DNA of 64,000 nt from Amoebidium appalachense (GCA_963693365.1 CAVNZM010000002.1:6758001-6822000), one strand, 5' to 3'; counted from the first letter of the stretch, positions 45,041-56,989 are shown. Notes: generated by a model not told the origin, from the letters alone. Translations and numbers: made by a program.

Positions 45041-46467
45041 CTACTTTTTAACCCCACCTTCACCCTTCTCATCCCCACTCACTTCCCTCGCACGTTTTCC
45101 CCCGCCACTACTAACATCGCCATCCACCACCTCTTTACCTCCCCTAATCTTGGCCAACTCCTCCCAATACTTGTCATCCCCCCCCGCTTGCGCAACACCC
45201 TCCTGCTCATCAGAACCACCCGCTCTATCACGAGACACAGGTGACCCATGCACAATGTCATCACCACCCACCCCGCTAGACGCCACGCCCTGGGCCTTTT
45301 TACCCTTCTTCATGAGGCGCCCGGCACTGGCATCCGACAAGTCGTCGTCTGACTTGGGCCGCTTCTTGGAGCCAGAGTTCTCCATCTCGTCAGCCGCCAT
45401 GCCAGTGTCATCAGAAACCTCGCCGGTGTCGTCTTTTGCCGTGGACTGCTTCGTGGAGGGCTTGTCGTCTCCCTTCTCGTCTTGCTCATCAGCTGACAGG
45501 CTGAGGACTGCCTTCTCCCGGACCTTGCAGATCTTTTCCCAGGTCTTTGCATACTGGTTGGGACAGAAGGAGATTGTGTGAGTGTTTTTAACTTTTCTGG
45601 CTAGCCTGAGCATGTATTTACCTGGGAAAAATGCTATCACAATGTTACCATACCAAACCTAAAGATGACATGATAGGATGATACTTGCCCATGCTTAGGA
45701 GATATCCTAAAACACTACGATGATACGTAACCCATACATACGACTTATCAATATCATCATTTCGATATCCATACGTTGTCGTTCGGACGGGAGCTAAAAC
45801 ACAAGGATGGGGGGGGGGGGGGGGGGGGGGGTTTGAATGCAGAACACGGTACGAAATACGCATACACGATGAGAAGCATGGTGCAGGACACATGCAAAGG
45901 CAAACATTCAAGCACGCAACATCAGCCATGTGCACAGTATGCGTCATAAGCAGAGCCCATCCTCAGGGAGGACGCAAGGGAGGGGGGGGGGGGGGTAGTT
46001 GTTTACCTTGCTGATCTCTGATGGCCGAGCACCACCCTCGTAGTCAGGCATGTCAGCTCCATACTTCACACTGTAGCTGACCACGAAATCTGAGTGGCAG
46101 ACTTGTGGGCCATTGGATCCCGCAGTCCGCACTCAAATGTGTGGAGCATGAAGCTGAAGAGCTCGGGCAACGCCTTTTGAAACTCCTGTGTGGGTGTTGG
46201 TGTGTGTGTTGCGTGTACGTACACGTAAGCATGTGTGTATGTGGTGATGAGGAAAGGGGGGATTCTCCATTAGCAGCAAATAAAACCGAATTCGACAATG
46301 AAAAATCTGAAATGACTTGAGGAAGTGGGAAGCTGAATGGATACTGGATAACCATGCATGTACCGTTTCTCTGAGTGATAAGGATTGATATCTTGTGTGG
46401 TTATGTGTTGGTGATTCGTACGTGGGACAACAGGGGGAGGTGGGAGGGAGGGAGTGGGAGTGAGTGT

Positions 46468-46498
<31 letters not shown>

Positions 46499-46624
46499 GG
46501 GGGGGTCACAGTGCATTAAGAATGAACCAATAAGGAAGAACAACAACATTAAACATGAATAAGCATGTTAAAAAAAGCACCATGAGAAGATTTCGTCTTT
46601 GATTGGGGTGTGGTGTGTGTGTGT

Positions 46625-46661
<37 letters not shown>

Positions 46662-46932
46662 AATGGGCACAAACGTTTAGTGTCTTGAAGCTGCTGAGGC
46701 GGTTCTTGATGTAGGAGCCGTTGATGGGGGACATGCACATAATGCGGTGAAGGGCGGGGTTGCCCCATGGGTTGCCCTTCACCGGATCGACGCTGTACAT
46801 GCGGCCACAGGGATGGTTGTTGCACTCAACTTGAACCTCCACCAACCACCCCTCCCACGTCTTCTTGCGGTACCTAACCTGGTCTGCCAACTTGTCGGGG
46901 TCGGCGGCATTGACAGGGGCAACCTGGAACAT
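45041..46932 (-). CDS. Unrecognised spliced gene with acidic, Ser-rich C-terminus; possible frameshift
   Basis: Three exons can be read on the minus strand: 46932-46675, 46185-46007 and 45553-45041. They have AG acceptors (CCAACACAG, CACACAG, CCCAACCAG) and GT donors. The 5' end is missing. The first piece contains MFQVAPVNAADPDKLADQVR and CNNHPCGRMYSVDP. The last exon encodes YAKTWEKICKVREK, then about 150 mostly charged residues with nuclear-signal-like clusters (SKKRPK, MKKGKK, GGKRARE). The middle exon needs a frame change near 46130 to join up, so the gene may be a pseudogene or carry a sequence error. I do not recognise the family. The introns hold sense-strand C-runs and a copy of the dispersed intronic element. 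Confidence 0.45.
45833..45968 (-). repeat. Dispersed intronic element, copy in the unrecognised minus-strand gene
   Basis: It carries TTTGAATGCAGAAC, GGTACGAAATACGCATACAC and the end CATAAGCAGAGCCCATCCTCA, between G-runs at 45811-45830 and 45980-45994. It has the same sense relative to the host gene as in the two other genes. Confidence 0.7.
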
Positions 46933-47548
46933 CTGTGTTGGTGGGCATGGAGGCATTTGACAGTTTTTTGGAAGGGGGGGGGAGGGGGGAGGGGGGGGAT
47001 GGGAGGGGCTTTTGGTGTGTGTGTGTTTTTTTGTATGTGTGGGTGGGGAAGTGAGTGAGTGAGTGTGTGTGTGTGTTTGGGGGGGGGGGGGGGGGGGGGG
47101 GGGTTAGAATGAATGAATAACACTAAATGCTAACATGTGAAACACGCGTACGTTGTGCTGAAAGACAAAAGCACAAACTTATGAAGTCTAGAGAAGCAGA
47201 AAATAGCTTGAACGACTGGTGGAGGGGATGATAGCTATAGTGCTAACAGGAAAAGTAGTGCCCACAGTCGCTGGTTCATGAACGTGAAAAGGCAACGTGC
47301 ATCTGCAGCCAGCAGAACACACGCACACGCACGCACACACACACACATACACACACACGCACACAGACACAGACACAGACACAGATATAATCACAGGCAC
47401 GGACACAGACCAGACAGACAAACGCCATATGCACCAAAGCAGGCAACACAAAACTAACCTTCAAACGGCCTTTCAGCCGTTAGGCGAAGATGCTGCAGCA
47501 TGCAGCATGGTCGAAACCATTCAGCACGGTGGCTGCGCGACCTGCGGA
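46933..47548. other. Low-complexity flank, no gene recognised
   Basis: G-runs at 46974-46999 and 47079-47103 and a CA-rich part (47315-47400) suggest continuing intron of the minus-strand gene. No upstream exon could be identified. Confidence 0.3.
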
Positions 47549-47670
47549 GGGGACCTGTGACCAGGCGACCTGCGGGAAGGGAACTGCGACCAGGCGACCT
47601 GCGGGAAGGGACCTGCGACCAGGCGACCTGCGGGAAAGGACCTGCGGACCTGCGGACCTGCGGGAAGGGG
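47549..47670. repeat. Tandem 30-bp minisatellite
   Basis: Units read GACCTGCGACCAGGCGACCT followed by GCGGGAAGG, three and a half copies with small variations, then shorter GGACCTGC repeats. Confidence 0.85.
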
Positions 47671-48058
47671 GAAAAGAAATGGAGCAAACAACGTGCGTAC
47701 AGGCTGAAACGGACAAAAAATTGCAAACCGGATTGGGTTTAGCCAATCACTATTTGCTATAGACCGGTTTAGTAACCGCCGCGCCTGATTAGGGAAAAGA
47801 TAAAAATAGATTTCGGCTCGCGCGCGCGCGTGCATCAGCTTGGTGCCCTTAGCGGTGCCCTTAGTCATAACTATCAGACTATAGTTACGTGTCCTCCACG
47901 TGACCCCAGTCTTCCGAGGTGGTGTCATAGGTGGGCGCCAACACCAATAAATGACTGGTGACGGGTGTACAACCAAAGAAACTCAGCAGCACATATAATA
48001 ACGTTGATGCTATACCCTGCCTAGTTGACGTAATAACTAGTGCACCATCGCACGCGTG

Positions 48059-48094
<36 letters not shown>

Positions 48095-48099
48095 GGGGG
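47671..48099. other. Spacer between minisatellite and satellite A, no gene seen
   Basis: It contains a CGCGCGCGCG stretch (about 47820) and a 32-base C-run (48061-48092) adjoining G7, which makes a C/G palindrome. Confidence 0.4.
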
Positions 48100-49500
48100 T
48101 GTTTTTGCCACGCGGTACCCCTGATATTGTAGGTGTACACTGCCCCCACAACCCCAACTGTGTGCTGAATATCTCGTGCTAGGAAACCAATAACGCGAAA
48201 GTAACACATGCTGCATGATATATGATGTATATGGTACAAAGGGGGTTTCAATCCAGGCTACAATGTTGTGTTTTTTTCGGGTGACCCTCGTACTCCAGAG
48301 GCACACTCACCATCCCCCCCATAAACTTTGTGGTAAATTTCTCGTGCCAGAAGCTGTTCTGTGGGTAGTTATTGAAAAAACCAATAATGTGCAAGTAACA
48401 TATGTACATATACTATGCTACAAGGGGGGGTTCTATTCGAGCTACAACGTTGTGTTTTTTTCGTGTGACCCTCGTACTCCAGGGACACATTCACCATCCC
48501 CCCCTAAACTTTGTGGTAAATTTCTCGTGCTAGAGGCTATTCTGTGGGTAGTTATTGAAAAACCAATAATGTCTAGGTAACATATGTACATATTCTCATA
48601 GGCTATGCTACAAGGGGGGTTCTATACGAGCTACAACGTTGTGTTTTTTTTTGTGTGACCCTCGTACTCCAGGGGCACATTCCCCATCCCCCCCATAAAC
48701 TGTGTGGTATATTTCTCGTGCTAGAAGCTGTTCTGTGGGTAGTTATTGAAAAAACCAATAATGTGTAAGCAACACATGTACATATACTATGCTACAAGGG
48801 GGGTTCTATTCGAGCTACAACGTTGTGTTTTTTTCGTGTGACCCTCGTACTCCAGGGGCACATTTACCATCCCCCCCATAAACTTTGTGGTAAATTTCTC
48901 GTGCTAGAGGCTGTTCTGTTGGTAGTTATTGAAAAAACCAAAAATGTCTACTGAGGTAACACATGGACATATACTATGCTACAAGGGGGGTTCTATACGA
49001 GCTACAACGTTGCGTTTTTTTCGTGTGACCCTCGTACTCCAGGGGCACATTTACCATCCCCCCCATAAACTTTGTGGTAAATTTCTCGTGCTAGAGGCTG
49101 TTCTGTGGGTAGTTATTGAAAAACCAATAATGTCTAGGTAACATATGTACATATTCTATGCTACAAGGGGGGTTCTAAACGAGCTACAACGTTGTGTTTT
49201 TTTCGTGTGACCCTCGTACTCCAGGGGCACATTCACCATCCCCCCCATAAACGTTTTGGTAAATTTCTCGTGCTAGAGGCTGTTCTGTGGGTAGTTATTG
49301 AAAAAACCAAAATGTCTAGGTAACACATGGACATATACTATGCTACAAGGGGGTTCTATACGAGCTACAACGTTGTGTTTTTTTCGTGTGACCCTCGTAC
49401 TCCAGGGGCACATTCACCATCCCCCCTTATAATTTGTGGTGAATTTCTCGTGGTAGAAGCTACTCTGTGGGTAATAATTGAAAAAACCCGATGCTTATAA
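48100..49500. repeat. Satellite A, about 184-bp tandem repeat, seven to eight units
   Basis: The landmark GTGACCCTCGTACTCCAG recurs at 48281, 48465, 48655, 48838, 49025, 49207 and 49388, giving periods of 184, 190, 183, 187, 182 and 181 bp. Each unit also holds TGCTACAAGGGGGGTTCTA, a GAGCTACAACGTTGTG block and ATTTCTCGTGCTAGA. A degenerate unit precedes the first landmark. Inner units are more alike than outer ones, as expected for arrays homogenised by unequal exchange. Confidence 0.95.
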
Positions 49501-49740
49501 GTAACGCATCATGCGGCACAAATTGTCATCATAGCATTATACTACCATAGTAGTTGGTCGACAATAACGATATATTGGGAACGTGGACACCATATTGTCA
49601 ACCAAAAAATAATAACACCATAATATACTACACATACCTAACAATGTATTGTGAATGAATAAAATACTTGCTTACGTGCTGGTAACATACGAGAAACAAG
49701 GATTCTCTCGCTCTTTTTTTCTTTCTTTTTTGTTTGTTTT

Positions 49741-49831
<91 letters not shown>

Positions 49832-50219
49832 CAGGGGGGGGGGGGGGGGGGACGTTTTGCAGATATATCGACTAGAGTCCCTCATCAGGGGACACATTCA
49901 CAGTGCTTTATTAAGATCGGCCTTCAAGGCCAAAAAAGCTCAATTTCGACTAAGATTAGATCATAGCATTTTATGAGGCCGGCCAGGCCTTAAATACAAA
50001 AAGGAGAAAAAACAATACACAGCTAAACATAGATCTAATATTAGCTAAATCAATCGACACACTGGTACATTGCCTGGAGTAAACAGCATCAATCCCACTG
50101 GTACATGACTGAGTGTGTGCATGTCTGTATGTGTGTGTGTGTGTGTGTTTGCGTGTGTGTGTGAGTGCATATGTGAGTGTGCATGTGCATGTGCATGTGC
50201 ATGTGCATGTGTGTGTGTG

Positions 50220-50259
<40 letters not shown>

Positions 50260-50472
50260 GGAGGGAGGGAGGGACGGAGGGAGGGAGGGACGGGGGGAGG
50301 GAGGGAGGGATGGTTGGGAGGGAGGGATGGAGGGGGGAGGGAGGGAGGGACGGAGGGACGGAGGGAGGGAGGGAGGGATGGTTGGGAGGGAGGGAGGGAG
50401 GGGGGAGGGAGGGTGGGAGGGAGGGAGAAAAGAGAGAGAGACAGTGTGTGTGTGTGCATATCTGTAGGTGTG

Positions 50473-50507
<35 letters not shown>

Positions 50508-50665
50508 GCATATGTGTGTGCATGTGCATGTGTGTGTGTCTGTGTGTGCATATGTGAGTGTCTGTGTGTGCATATGTGCATGTGTGTGTGTGTGCGTGTG
50601 TGTGTGTGTGTATGCGTGTCTGTGTCTGATGTGTGGATGTCTGTGTATGTTGTGTGTGTGTGCAG
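49501..50665. repeat. GT microsatellite and GGGA/GT-rich tract, probable upstream intron of the transposase-like gene
   Basis: (GT)n at 49744-49829, then G17; a second low-complexity region (50120-50660) mixes GT, GTGCAT and GGGA repeats and ends in TGTGTGCAG, the acceptor of the next exon. No earlier exon of that gene was found between 49830 and 50120. Confidence 0.7.
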
Positions 50666-51085
50666 ATTATTCCCTTTGTCATCCGTGACCTCATCCCCGA
50701 TTCCCCATTGGCCAACACCAAGGCTTCCAAGGTGTTCCTTCATTGGAACAAGTGGTATGATATGGTGTGCAGAGACAAGTACACCGAAGCAGATCTGGAT
50801 GAAATGACGGATCAGTATCGCCTGTACTCCCCCCCCCCCCCCTTCCCCCCCTCCCCCTCCCCCCCCCCCTCCCCCCTCCCCTCCCCCCCCCCCCCCCCCA
50901 GGCAACCAACTTGCACAACCCCCTTTCATTTCTGGAATTGGTACCATTAGACATCCAACAGTCATACTCAAGACCACTAATGGATATATAAGGATGATGT
51001 TTAACATATCGTGTACTCAATAGATATGCTCTGTATATACCTAGAGTATACGATGGATATCCAATGTTTACACATGTTGCCATGC

Positions 51086-51123
<38 letters not shown>

Positions 51124-53756
51124 CCACCACCCCCCACAACAACCACCACCACCAACACCTGCACAAACGCCGTGGCAGTAACTAAAATGGTGACAATAGG
51201 TTCGCCAAGGCTGCGTACGAATGTTTTCATGACTCTTCCAACAACGAACTCAAGACAGCCAAGCTCCATGCAGGCGACCACTACAGCGACGACTTCCGTC
51301 TGTTTGGTCCTCTTGTGACAGCTGAGAGCTGGGAGCGGGCCCACAAGCACTACTGCAAGATTCCATATCGAATGACCAACAAGAACAGCACCTTCATCAA
51401 ACAGGTTGGTACTTTTCTTCATGCATGTGGTGTATACACGTCTGGTATGTGTGTACAGGGTGGGATGAGGGAGAGGGCCGGGGGGGGGAAGGGAGGGGGG
51501 CCGGGGGGGGGGGGGGGGGGGGTAGGTGCACGTGTGAAGTGGTGTGGGGGTCCACACAACCAGGGGGGGCGATCCGTGGGGGGGTTTAAGGTGTGAAAGT
51601 TGGTTTTGCGCTACCAACTGTACATGAACAACCACTGCCTGCAGGTGCCGGGAAAGTGTGGGGATGTTGGGGGTTTGCATGCTACTAGCCTAGTGGGGGG
51701 GCAGTCTATGTGCACGTGTGCAGTCGTGTGGGGGTCCACACAACCAGGGGGGCCGATCCCTGGGGAGGTTTAAGGTGTGAAAGTTGGTTTTGCGCTACCA
51801 ACTGTACATGCACAACCACTGCCTGCAGGTGCCGGGAAAGTGTGGGGATGCTGGGGGTTTGCATGCTACTAGCCTAGTGGGGGGGCAGTCTATGTGCACG
51901 TGTGCAGTCGTGTGGGGGTCCACACAACCAGGGGGGCCGATCCCTGGGGGCGTTTAAGGTGTGAAAGTTAGTTTTGCGCTACCAACTGTACATGCACAAC
52001 CACAGGCAGTGCCTGCAGGTGCCGGGAAAGTGTGGGAATGCTGGGGGGTTGCATGCTAGTGGGGGGGCAGTGTATGTGCACGTGTGCAGTGGTGTGGGGG
52101 TCCACACAACCAGGGGGGCCGATCCCTGGGGGGGTTAAGGTGTGAAAGTTGGTTTTGCGCTACCAACTGTACATGCACAACCACTGGCAGTGCCTGCAGG
52201 TGCCGGGAAAGTGTGGGGATGTTGGGGGTTTGCATGCTACTAGCCTAGTGGGGGGGCAGTGTATGTGCACGTGTGCAGTCGTGTGGGGGTCCACACAACC
52301 AGGGGGGCCGATCCCTGGGGGGGTTTAAGGTGTGAAAGTTGGTTTTGCGCTACCAACTGTACTTGCACAACCACTGCCACTGGCAGTGCCTGCAGGTGCC
52401 GGGAAAGTGTGGGGATGTTGGGGGTTTGCATGCTACTAGCCTAGTGGGGGGGCAGTGTATGTGCACGTGTGCAGTGGTGTGAGGGTCCACACAACCAGGG
52501 GGGACGATCCCTGGGGGGGTTTGAGGTGTGAAAGTTAGTTTTGCGCTACCAACTGTACATGCACAACCACTGCCTGCAGGTGCCGGGAAGTGTGGGGATG
52601 CTGGGGGGTTGCATGCTAGTGGGGGGGCAGTGTCATGTGCCCGTGTGCAGTGGTGTGGGGGTCCACACAACCAGGGGGGACGATCTGTGGGGGGGTTTAA
52701 GGTGTGAAAGTTCATTTTTCTTCCATCTACTAGTATTTAGGCCTCACATAATCTTTTTCTTTTTAGGTTGCAATCAAGGTACGTCGATGGGATGCACTAG
52801 ATCTGCGTAGGGCTGTCATTATTGGGCTGGAGGAGGAGAGCGCCCCCAGAGCGGTCATTGAGGACGAGATGCCTGACTTGTTATTGGAGGACCTGGTGGA
52901 TGCGGTGGTGGATGAGGAGGATGCAGGGGTTGCAAACCCTGTGGTTGCTGAAGATGTGGACCTCAATGACGCTGAGGATGACATTATCATGTCAGGTAAA
53001 GCTGCTTTCAGATGCATGGGAAGGGGGGTCCCGTGGGGGTGGGGGTGGGGGTCCATGAAAATTAAAGCATTTTTTTTCCTCCCTTCAGGCCGACAGAAAT
53101 TGAGGAAAGACATGATTTCCCTCGGCCAACTCGACAATTTCTTCAACGTTGCTGGAAACCTCCAGCCACACCCGCTGCTACAAACAGATCGCCATGCTTG
53201 CCTCAAACACCTGCCCCTACAGTTGCAACTTAGTTTGTGCAAAGATACTGCAAACGCCGCACTGAACGTACCCCGCTCCCATCTTCCCTCGCCGTTCTCC
53301 TCCAACATCATTCGCTACAACAGCGCATATGTCCGGTTGGTGGGGATCAATGACAACCACTGGGTACGCATTGTGGCCTGCGACAAATTCTACGGGCCCC
53401 GAGACTGATATGATAACATCATCATCAACGCGGGACAGGACGACAAGGGGAACAACGTGCATTTTTACGCAAGCGTCCTGCTTATCTTCCAGTTCAAGGG
53501 CGAGGATATGACCCCTCAGAACAAAGCATTCGTACGCTACTACAACGAACTGAAACAAATGGACCAGGCAACAGGGTGCGCAAAACTACAGTGGGAAACA
53601 GTGAGAGTGGGGAATGCAAGGAAACAGAGGTACGATGTCATCAATGTGGACTCCATACTGGGGATTTTCCACTGCATACCACTGCCTAGGGTGCCCGGAG
53701 GGAAGGAAGAGTTTCTAGTGAACCGGTATGCAACTCTTGGCCGTTCACACCAGTGA
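50666..53756 (+). CDS. Transposase-derived protein, C-terminal part, four exons, in-frame TGA
   Basis: Exons 50666-50814, 51200-51404, 52767-52995 and 53089-53756 join in one frame with AG acceptors and GT donors. The first exon ([11 protein letters not shown]...WNKWYD) and the second ([19 protein letters not shown], then a basic helix ending KNSTFIKQ) resemble the C-terminal half of large transposases of the CACTA and Plavaka/KDZ group, where HxxxHY...FGPL precedes an (E/A)xxH motif. The last exon ends [14 protein letters not shown]...FLVNRY, also typical of their tails. Exon 3 is acidic. A TGA at 53406-53408 interrupts an otherwise unbroken last exon. The 5' part with the catalytic residues is not seen. 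The intron of 51405-52766 is mostly satellite B. Confidence 0.5.
51535..52712. repeat. Satellite B, about 184-bp tandem repeat, six units inside an intron
   Basis: The landmark GTGTGAAAGTT recurs at 51591, 51775, 51959, 52140, 52330, 52526 and 52702, with periods of 184, 184, 181, 190, 196 and 176 bp. Units include TTTTGCGCTACCAACTGTAC, TGCCTGCAGGTGCCGGGAA and GGGGGTCCACACAACCAGG. Small indels at a CACTGGCAGTGC palindrome account for the longer units. The sequence has no similarity to satellites A or C. Confidence 0.95.
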
Positions 53757-54170
53757 CGGGCCTTTGCTCCGGATGACCATTTTTCGAGGCATATATTGTT
53801 TGAGTATTCATTGTAGATATGTGTCGGATATGTCCAACATATACGGCAGGGCATAGATAATTTGAGTTTATACTGTAGATATGTGGTGGATATGTACACC
53901 ATATACTATTTCACGGTACTTTTCCTCTGCATGCCACTGCCTTGGGTGCCCAGAGGGAAGGAAATTTTTCTAGTGAACCGGTATGCAACTCTTGGCCGTT
54001 CACACCGGTGACGGGTCTTTGCTCTGGATGACTATTTTTCGTGGCATATATTGTTTGAGTATTCATTGTAGATATGTGTTGGATATGTTCAACATATACG
54101 GCAGGGCATACATGATTTGAGTATATATTGTAGATATGTGGTGGATATGTACACCATATAGGTTCGATAT
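53680..54170. repeat. 255-bp tandem duplication including the end of the transposase-like frame
   Basis: The last 70 or so coding bases and the following non-coding part (from CACTGCCTAGGGTGCC) are repeated 255 bp downstream (GAACCGGTATGCAACTCTTGG starts at 53720 and 53975). The downstream copy lies after the stop and has several substitutions. Inside each copy TGTAGATATGTG...GGATATGT is itself repeated. Confidence 0.85.
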
Positions 54171-54544
54171 AGGATCCATACAGTACAACAATATCTACTT
54201 GTAATACACATGCAACAACAACCACTGCTACTCAAACGTAACTAGTTCAGCGGCGCTCCACATATTACTAAAGTAGTCTACGTACTCGCCCACGGCTGTG
54301 TCACCAGCAAACATGCCAGCGCTAAGAAGCATATGAACACCATTATCGTATCCATTTTTTTAGAGCCTTATTTGTACATGTTCTTAGTGTCCTTTCGAAT
54401 TTTCGCTGCTTAAAGCTTTGCTTCCTCAGGCTGTTGTTTCCAAGTGTGCAGGGAGTGCACGTGATTATTACTATTAGCCAATCGCACGCAGTGGTTATTT
54501 TATGTCTTTTTGCCTTCCAAATTAAGGTTTACGAACGTGAGGAT
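54171..54544. other. Spacer before satellite C, no gene seen
   Basis: AT-rich sequence without coding signal. Confidence 0.4.
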
Positions 54545-55645
54545 CAATAGATATCCAATGCGCTTAGAATCTGTTTTTGTATATCTAATCAGGTATCTAT
54601 CTAGATATCTTATACACCCCCGGCCGGATATCCAGGCGTCCCACAAAGTTTTGACTCTCTGGTGCACAATGCTGATATTGAATATATCCATTTAGATATC
54701 GACATAGATATATTGGGTATATCGATACGATAGATATACAATGCGCTTAGAATTGGTTTTTGTAAATCTAATCAGGTATCTATCTAGCTATCTTAAACAC
54801 CCCCGGCCGGATGTCCAGGCGTCCCACAAAGTTTTGACTCTCTTGGGTGCACAATGCTGATATTGAATATATCCATTTAGACATCGACATAGACATATTG
54901 GGTATATCGACGCAATAGATATACAATGCGCTTAGAATTGGTTTTTGTATATCTAATCAGGTATCTATCTAGATATCTTATACACCCCCGGCCGGATGTC
55001 CAGGCGTCCCACAAAGTTTTGACTCTTTTGGGTGCACAATGTTGATATTGAATATATCCATTTAGATATCGACATAGATATATTGGGTATATCGACGCGA
55101 TCGATATACAATGCGCTTAGAATTGGTTTTTGTATATCTAATCAGGCATCTATCTAGATATCTTATACACCCCCGACCGGATGTCCAGGCGTCCCACAAA
55201 GTTTTGACTCTTTTGGGTGCACAATGTTGATATTGAATATATCCATTTAGATATCGACATAGATATATTGGGTATATCGACGCGATCGATATACAATGCG
55301 CTTAGAATTTGTTTTTTGTATATCTAATCGGATATCTAGCTAGATATCTTATACACCCCCGACCGGATGTCCAGGCGTTCCACAAAGTTTTGACTCTTTT
55401 GGGTGCACAATGCTGATACTGAATATATCCATTTAGATATCGACATAGATATATTGGGTATATCGACGCGATAGATATACAATTCGCTTAGAATTGGTTT
55501 TTGTATATCTAATCGGATATCTAGCTAGATATCTTATACACCCCCGGTCGGATATTCCGGCGTCCCACAAAGTTTTGACTCTTTTGGGTACACAATGTTG
55601 ATATTGAAGACATCCATTGAGATATCTACATAGATATCTTGGGTA
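54545..55645. repeat. Satellite C, about 185-bp tandem repeat, six units
   Basis: The landmark GCGCTTAGAA recurs at 54560, 54743, 54928, 55113, 55298 and (one mismatch) 55484, with periods of 183, 185, 185, 185 and 186 bp. Units contain CCAGGCGTCCCACAAAGTTT, GATATC and ATATATTGGGTATATCGA. It is AT-rich, unlike satellites A and B. Irregular GATATC-rich DNA continues to about 55860. Confidence 0.95.
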
Positions 55646-55856
55646 TATCGAACCGATCGATATCCATGGATCTCTTCGTTGGATATCCATTGGGATGTAC
55701 CGCTGGTGATCTATTATACATTAGATATCCAATCACCATTGGATATCTAACTGGATATCCCGTTCGATACCCATTTAGAATAGATATCTTCAGCATCACC
55801 TGTGGATATCTTTGACGGATTTGTTGAAACCCATCCAACGTATCCAATGGATATAT

Positions 55857-56447
55857 TCAACCAATCAAACATATCCAGCTGGATATGTTGGATGGGTTTG
55901 ATGGGTTCGGGATGGCTGTCCAAGTTTGCTGATGGTGCACAATACATTGGGGGTAGCAGGTGGCGGTAGGGGGTGTGCCAGCACGTACCCACACTACCAT
56001 CGGCCCACTCCGGTTTAAAACGAACACCACAGGTGCCGTGCGTATGGGCCGGTTGGCGTTGACACCAGACAACGGCACGGTGTAGGCCAACGGACGTTGC
56101 CGAAAGTCCCGTATGGTGGAGACGTCCATGACGTTCAAGTTGTTGTTCTGTTCCGGAAAGATGAACGGTTTCTTGCGTGTAGGGGGACCGCCAATGTTGA
56201 GCTCCATGTTGCTGGTAGTTGCCTTGGTGTTCGTGTGTGTGCGGGGTTTGGTGATCGTGTTGGGTTTCTGAGTAGCACGAGGCTGTGTAGGGGGAGGGGT
56301 GGGGAGGGTTTTCATGCCCTGGCCCGGAGTCTTGACTTTCTTCTGCGTTGGGGGCGGCGGTTTGACTGCCGTAGGCTTCTTGGCGTCACGTGTCAGGGTG
56401 CTTTCATTGTCCGAAAGTACCGGGTAGTCGTCAAATTCGCCCGCCAT
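55857..56447 (-). CDS. Unrecognised 196-residue protein, Pro/Lys-rich N-terminal half
   Basis: The ATG at 56447 has a strong context (CCATGGCGGG). A TATA box on the minus strand (CTATATAAAC, 56673-56664) lies about 215 bp upstream. Residues 1-85 are disordered and rich in Thr, Pro and Lys. From about 90 to 160 the sequence looks folded (PFIFPEQNNNLNVMDVSTIR and a V/F-rich stretch). The last 30 residues run into GATATC-type repeat and are probably not original. No family recognised. The 3' flank shares a CATCAGCAAACTTGGA block with the region after the VLTF3-like gene, which may link the two to one kind of element. Confidence 0.5.
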   Translation of the reverse strand: MAGEFDDYPVLSDNESTLTRDAKKPTAVKPPPPTQKKVKTPGQGMKTLPTPPPTQPRATQKPNTITKPRTHTNTKATTSNMELNIGGPPTRKKPFIFPEQNNNLNVMDVSTIRDFRQRPLAYTVPLSGVNANRPIRTAPVVFVLNRSGPMVVWVRAGTPPTATCYPQCIVHHQQTWTAIPNPSNPSNISSWICLIG

Positions 56448-56985
56448 GGTTGAAGAGATGCTTAAATGATTGAAAGATGTGAGATTCTGAAGGATGCGAG
56501 TTTCTTGAACTGCGCGGTCGCCAATGTAAACAGTTGGACTAGTTAGGATAAGGCAGAGTGCAACTGAATCAAAATAAAGACAGAGAACGGGTAGTAAGGC
56601 ACGCGCGGCCAGGTTACTATTTAATGTGCTCGTTCAGAGTGATCCCCCGTACTGGGACGGCTTGTTTATATAGCCCCCAGGTTCCGGATCATCTGGATGG
56701 GTGGCATTGATGCCTTCGTGACTTCTGACCAGTCAGAAGTTGCGATCGTCCTTATGTGCACACAGTGCACCCATAACAGGAAGCCAACTAAATAGGATAA
56801 CTTTGTGGCAAATGATTGGTCAACACTTAAGCCCGTTTAGGTTTATACAAATGGGTCTGACTTCCTTATTGGTTCCGTTCGTTTAGCTACAGATGTTGCC
56901 TTCGTAGTGGATGAGACTTGCATTCCTATCCTAGCGGTTCTCGAATTTCTATTTGTTCGTACTGACTGCACGGCCACTGCATGTT
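56448..56985. promoter_or_regulatory. Upstream region of the 196-residue gene with minus-strand TATA box
   Basis: TATATAAA is read on the minus strand within 56664-56673 and followed by GC-rich sequence. No other feature was recognised to 56985. Confidence 0.35.
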
Positions 56986-56989
56986 GCCG

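Noticed and set aside
48100-55645. CRISPR-like arrays
   Set aside because: The units are head-to-tail satellites without distinct spacers, in a eukaryotic genome.
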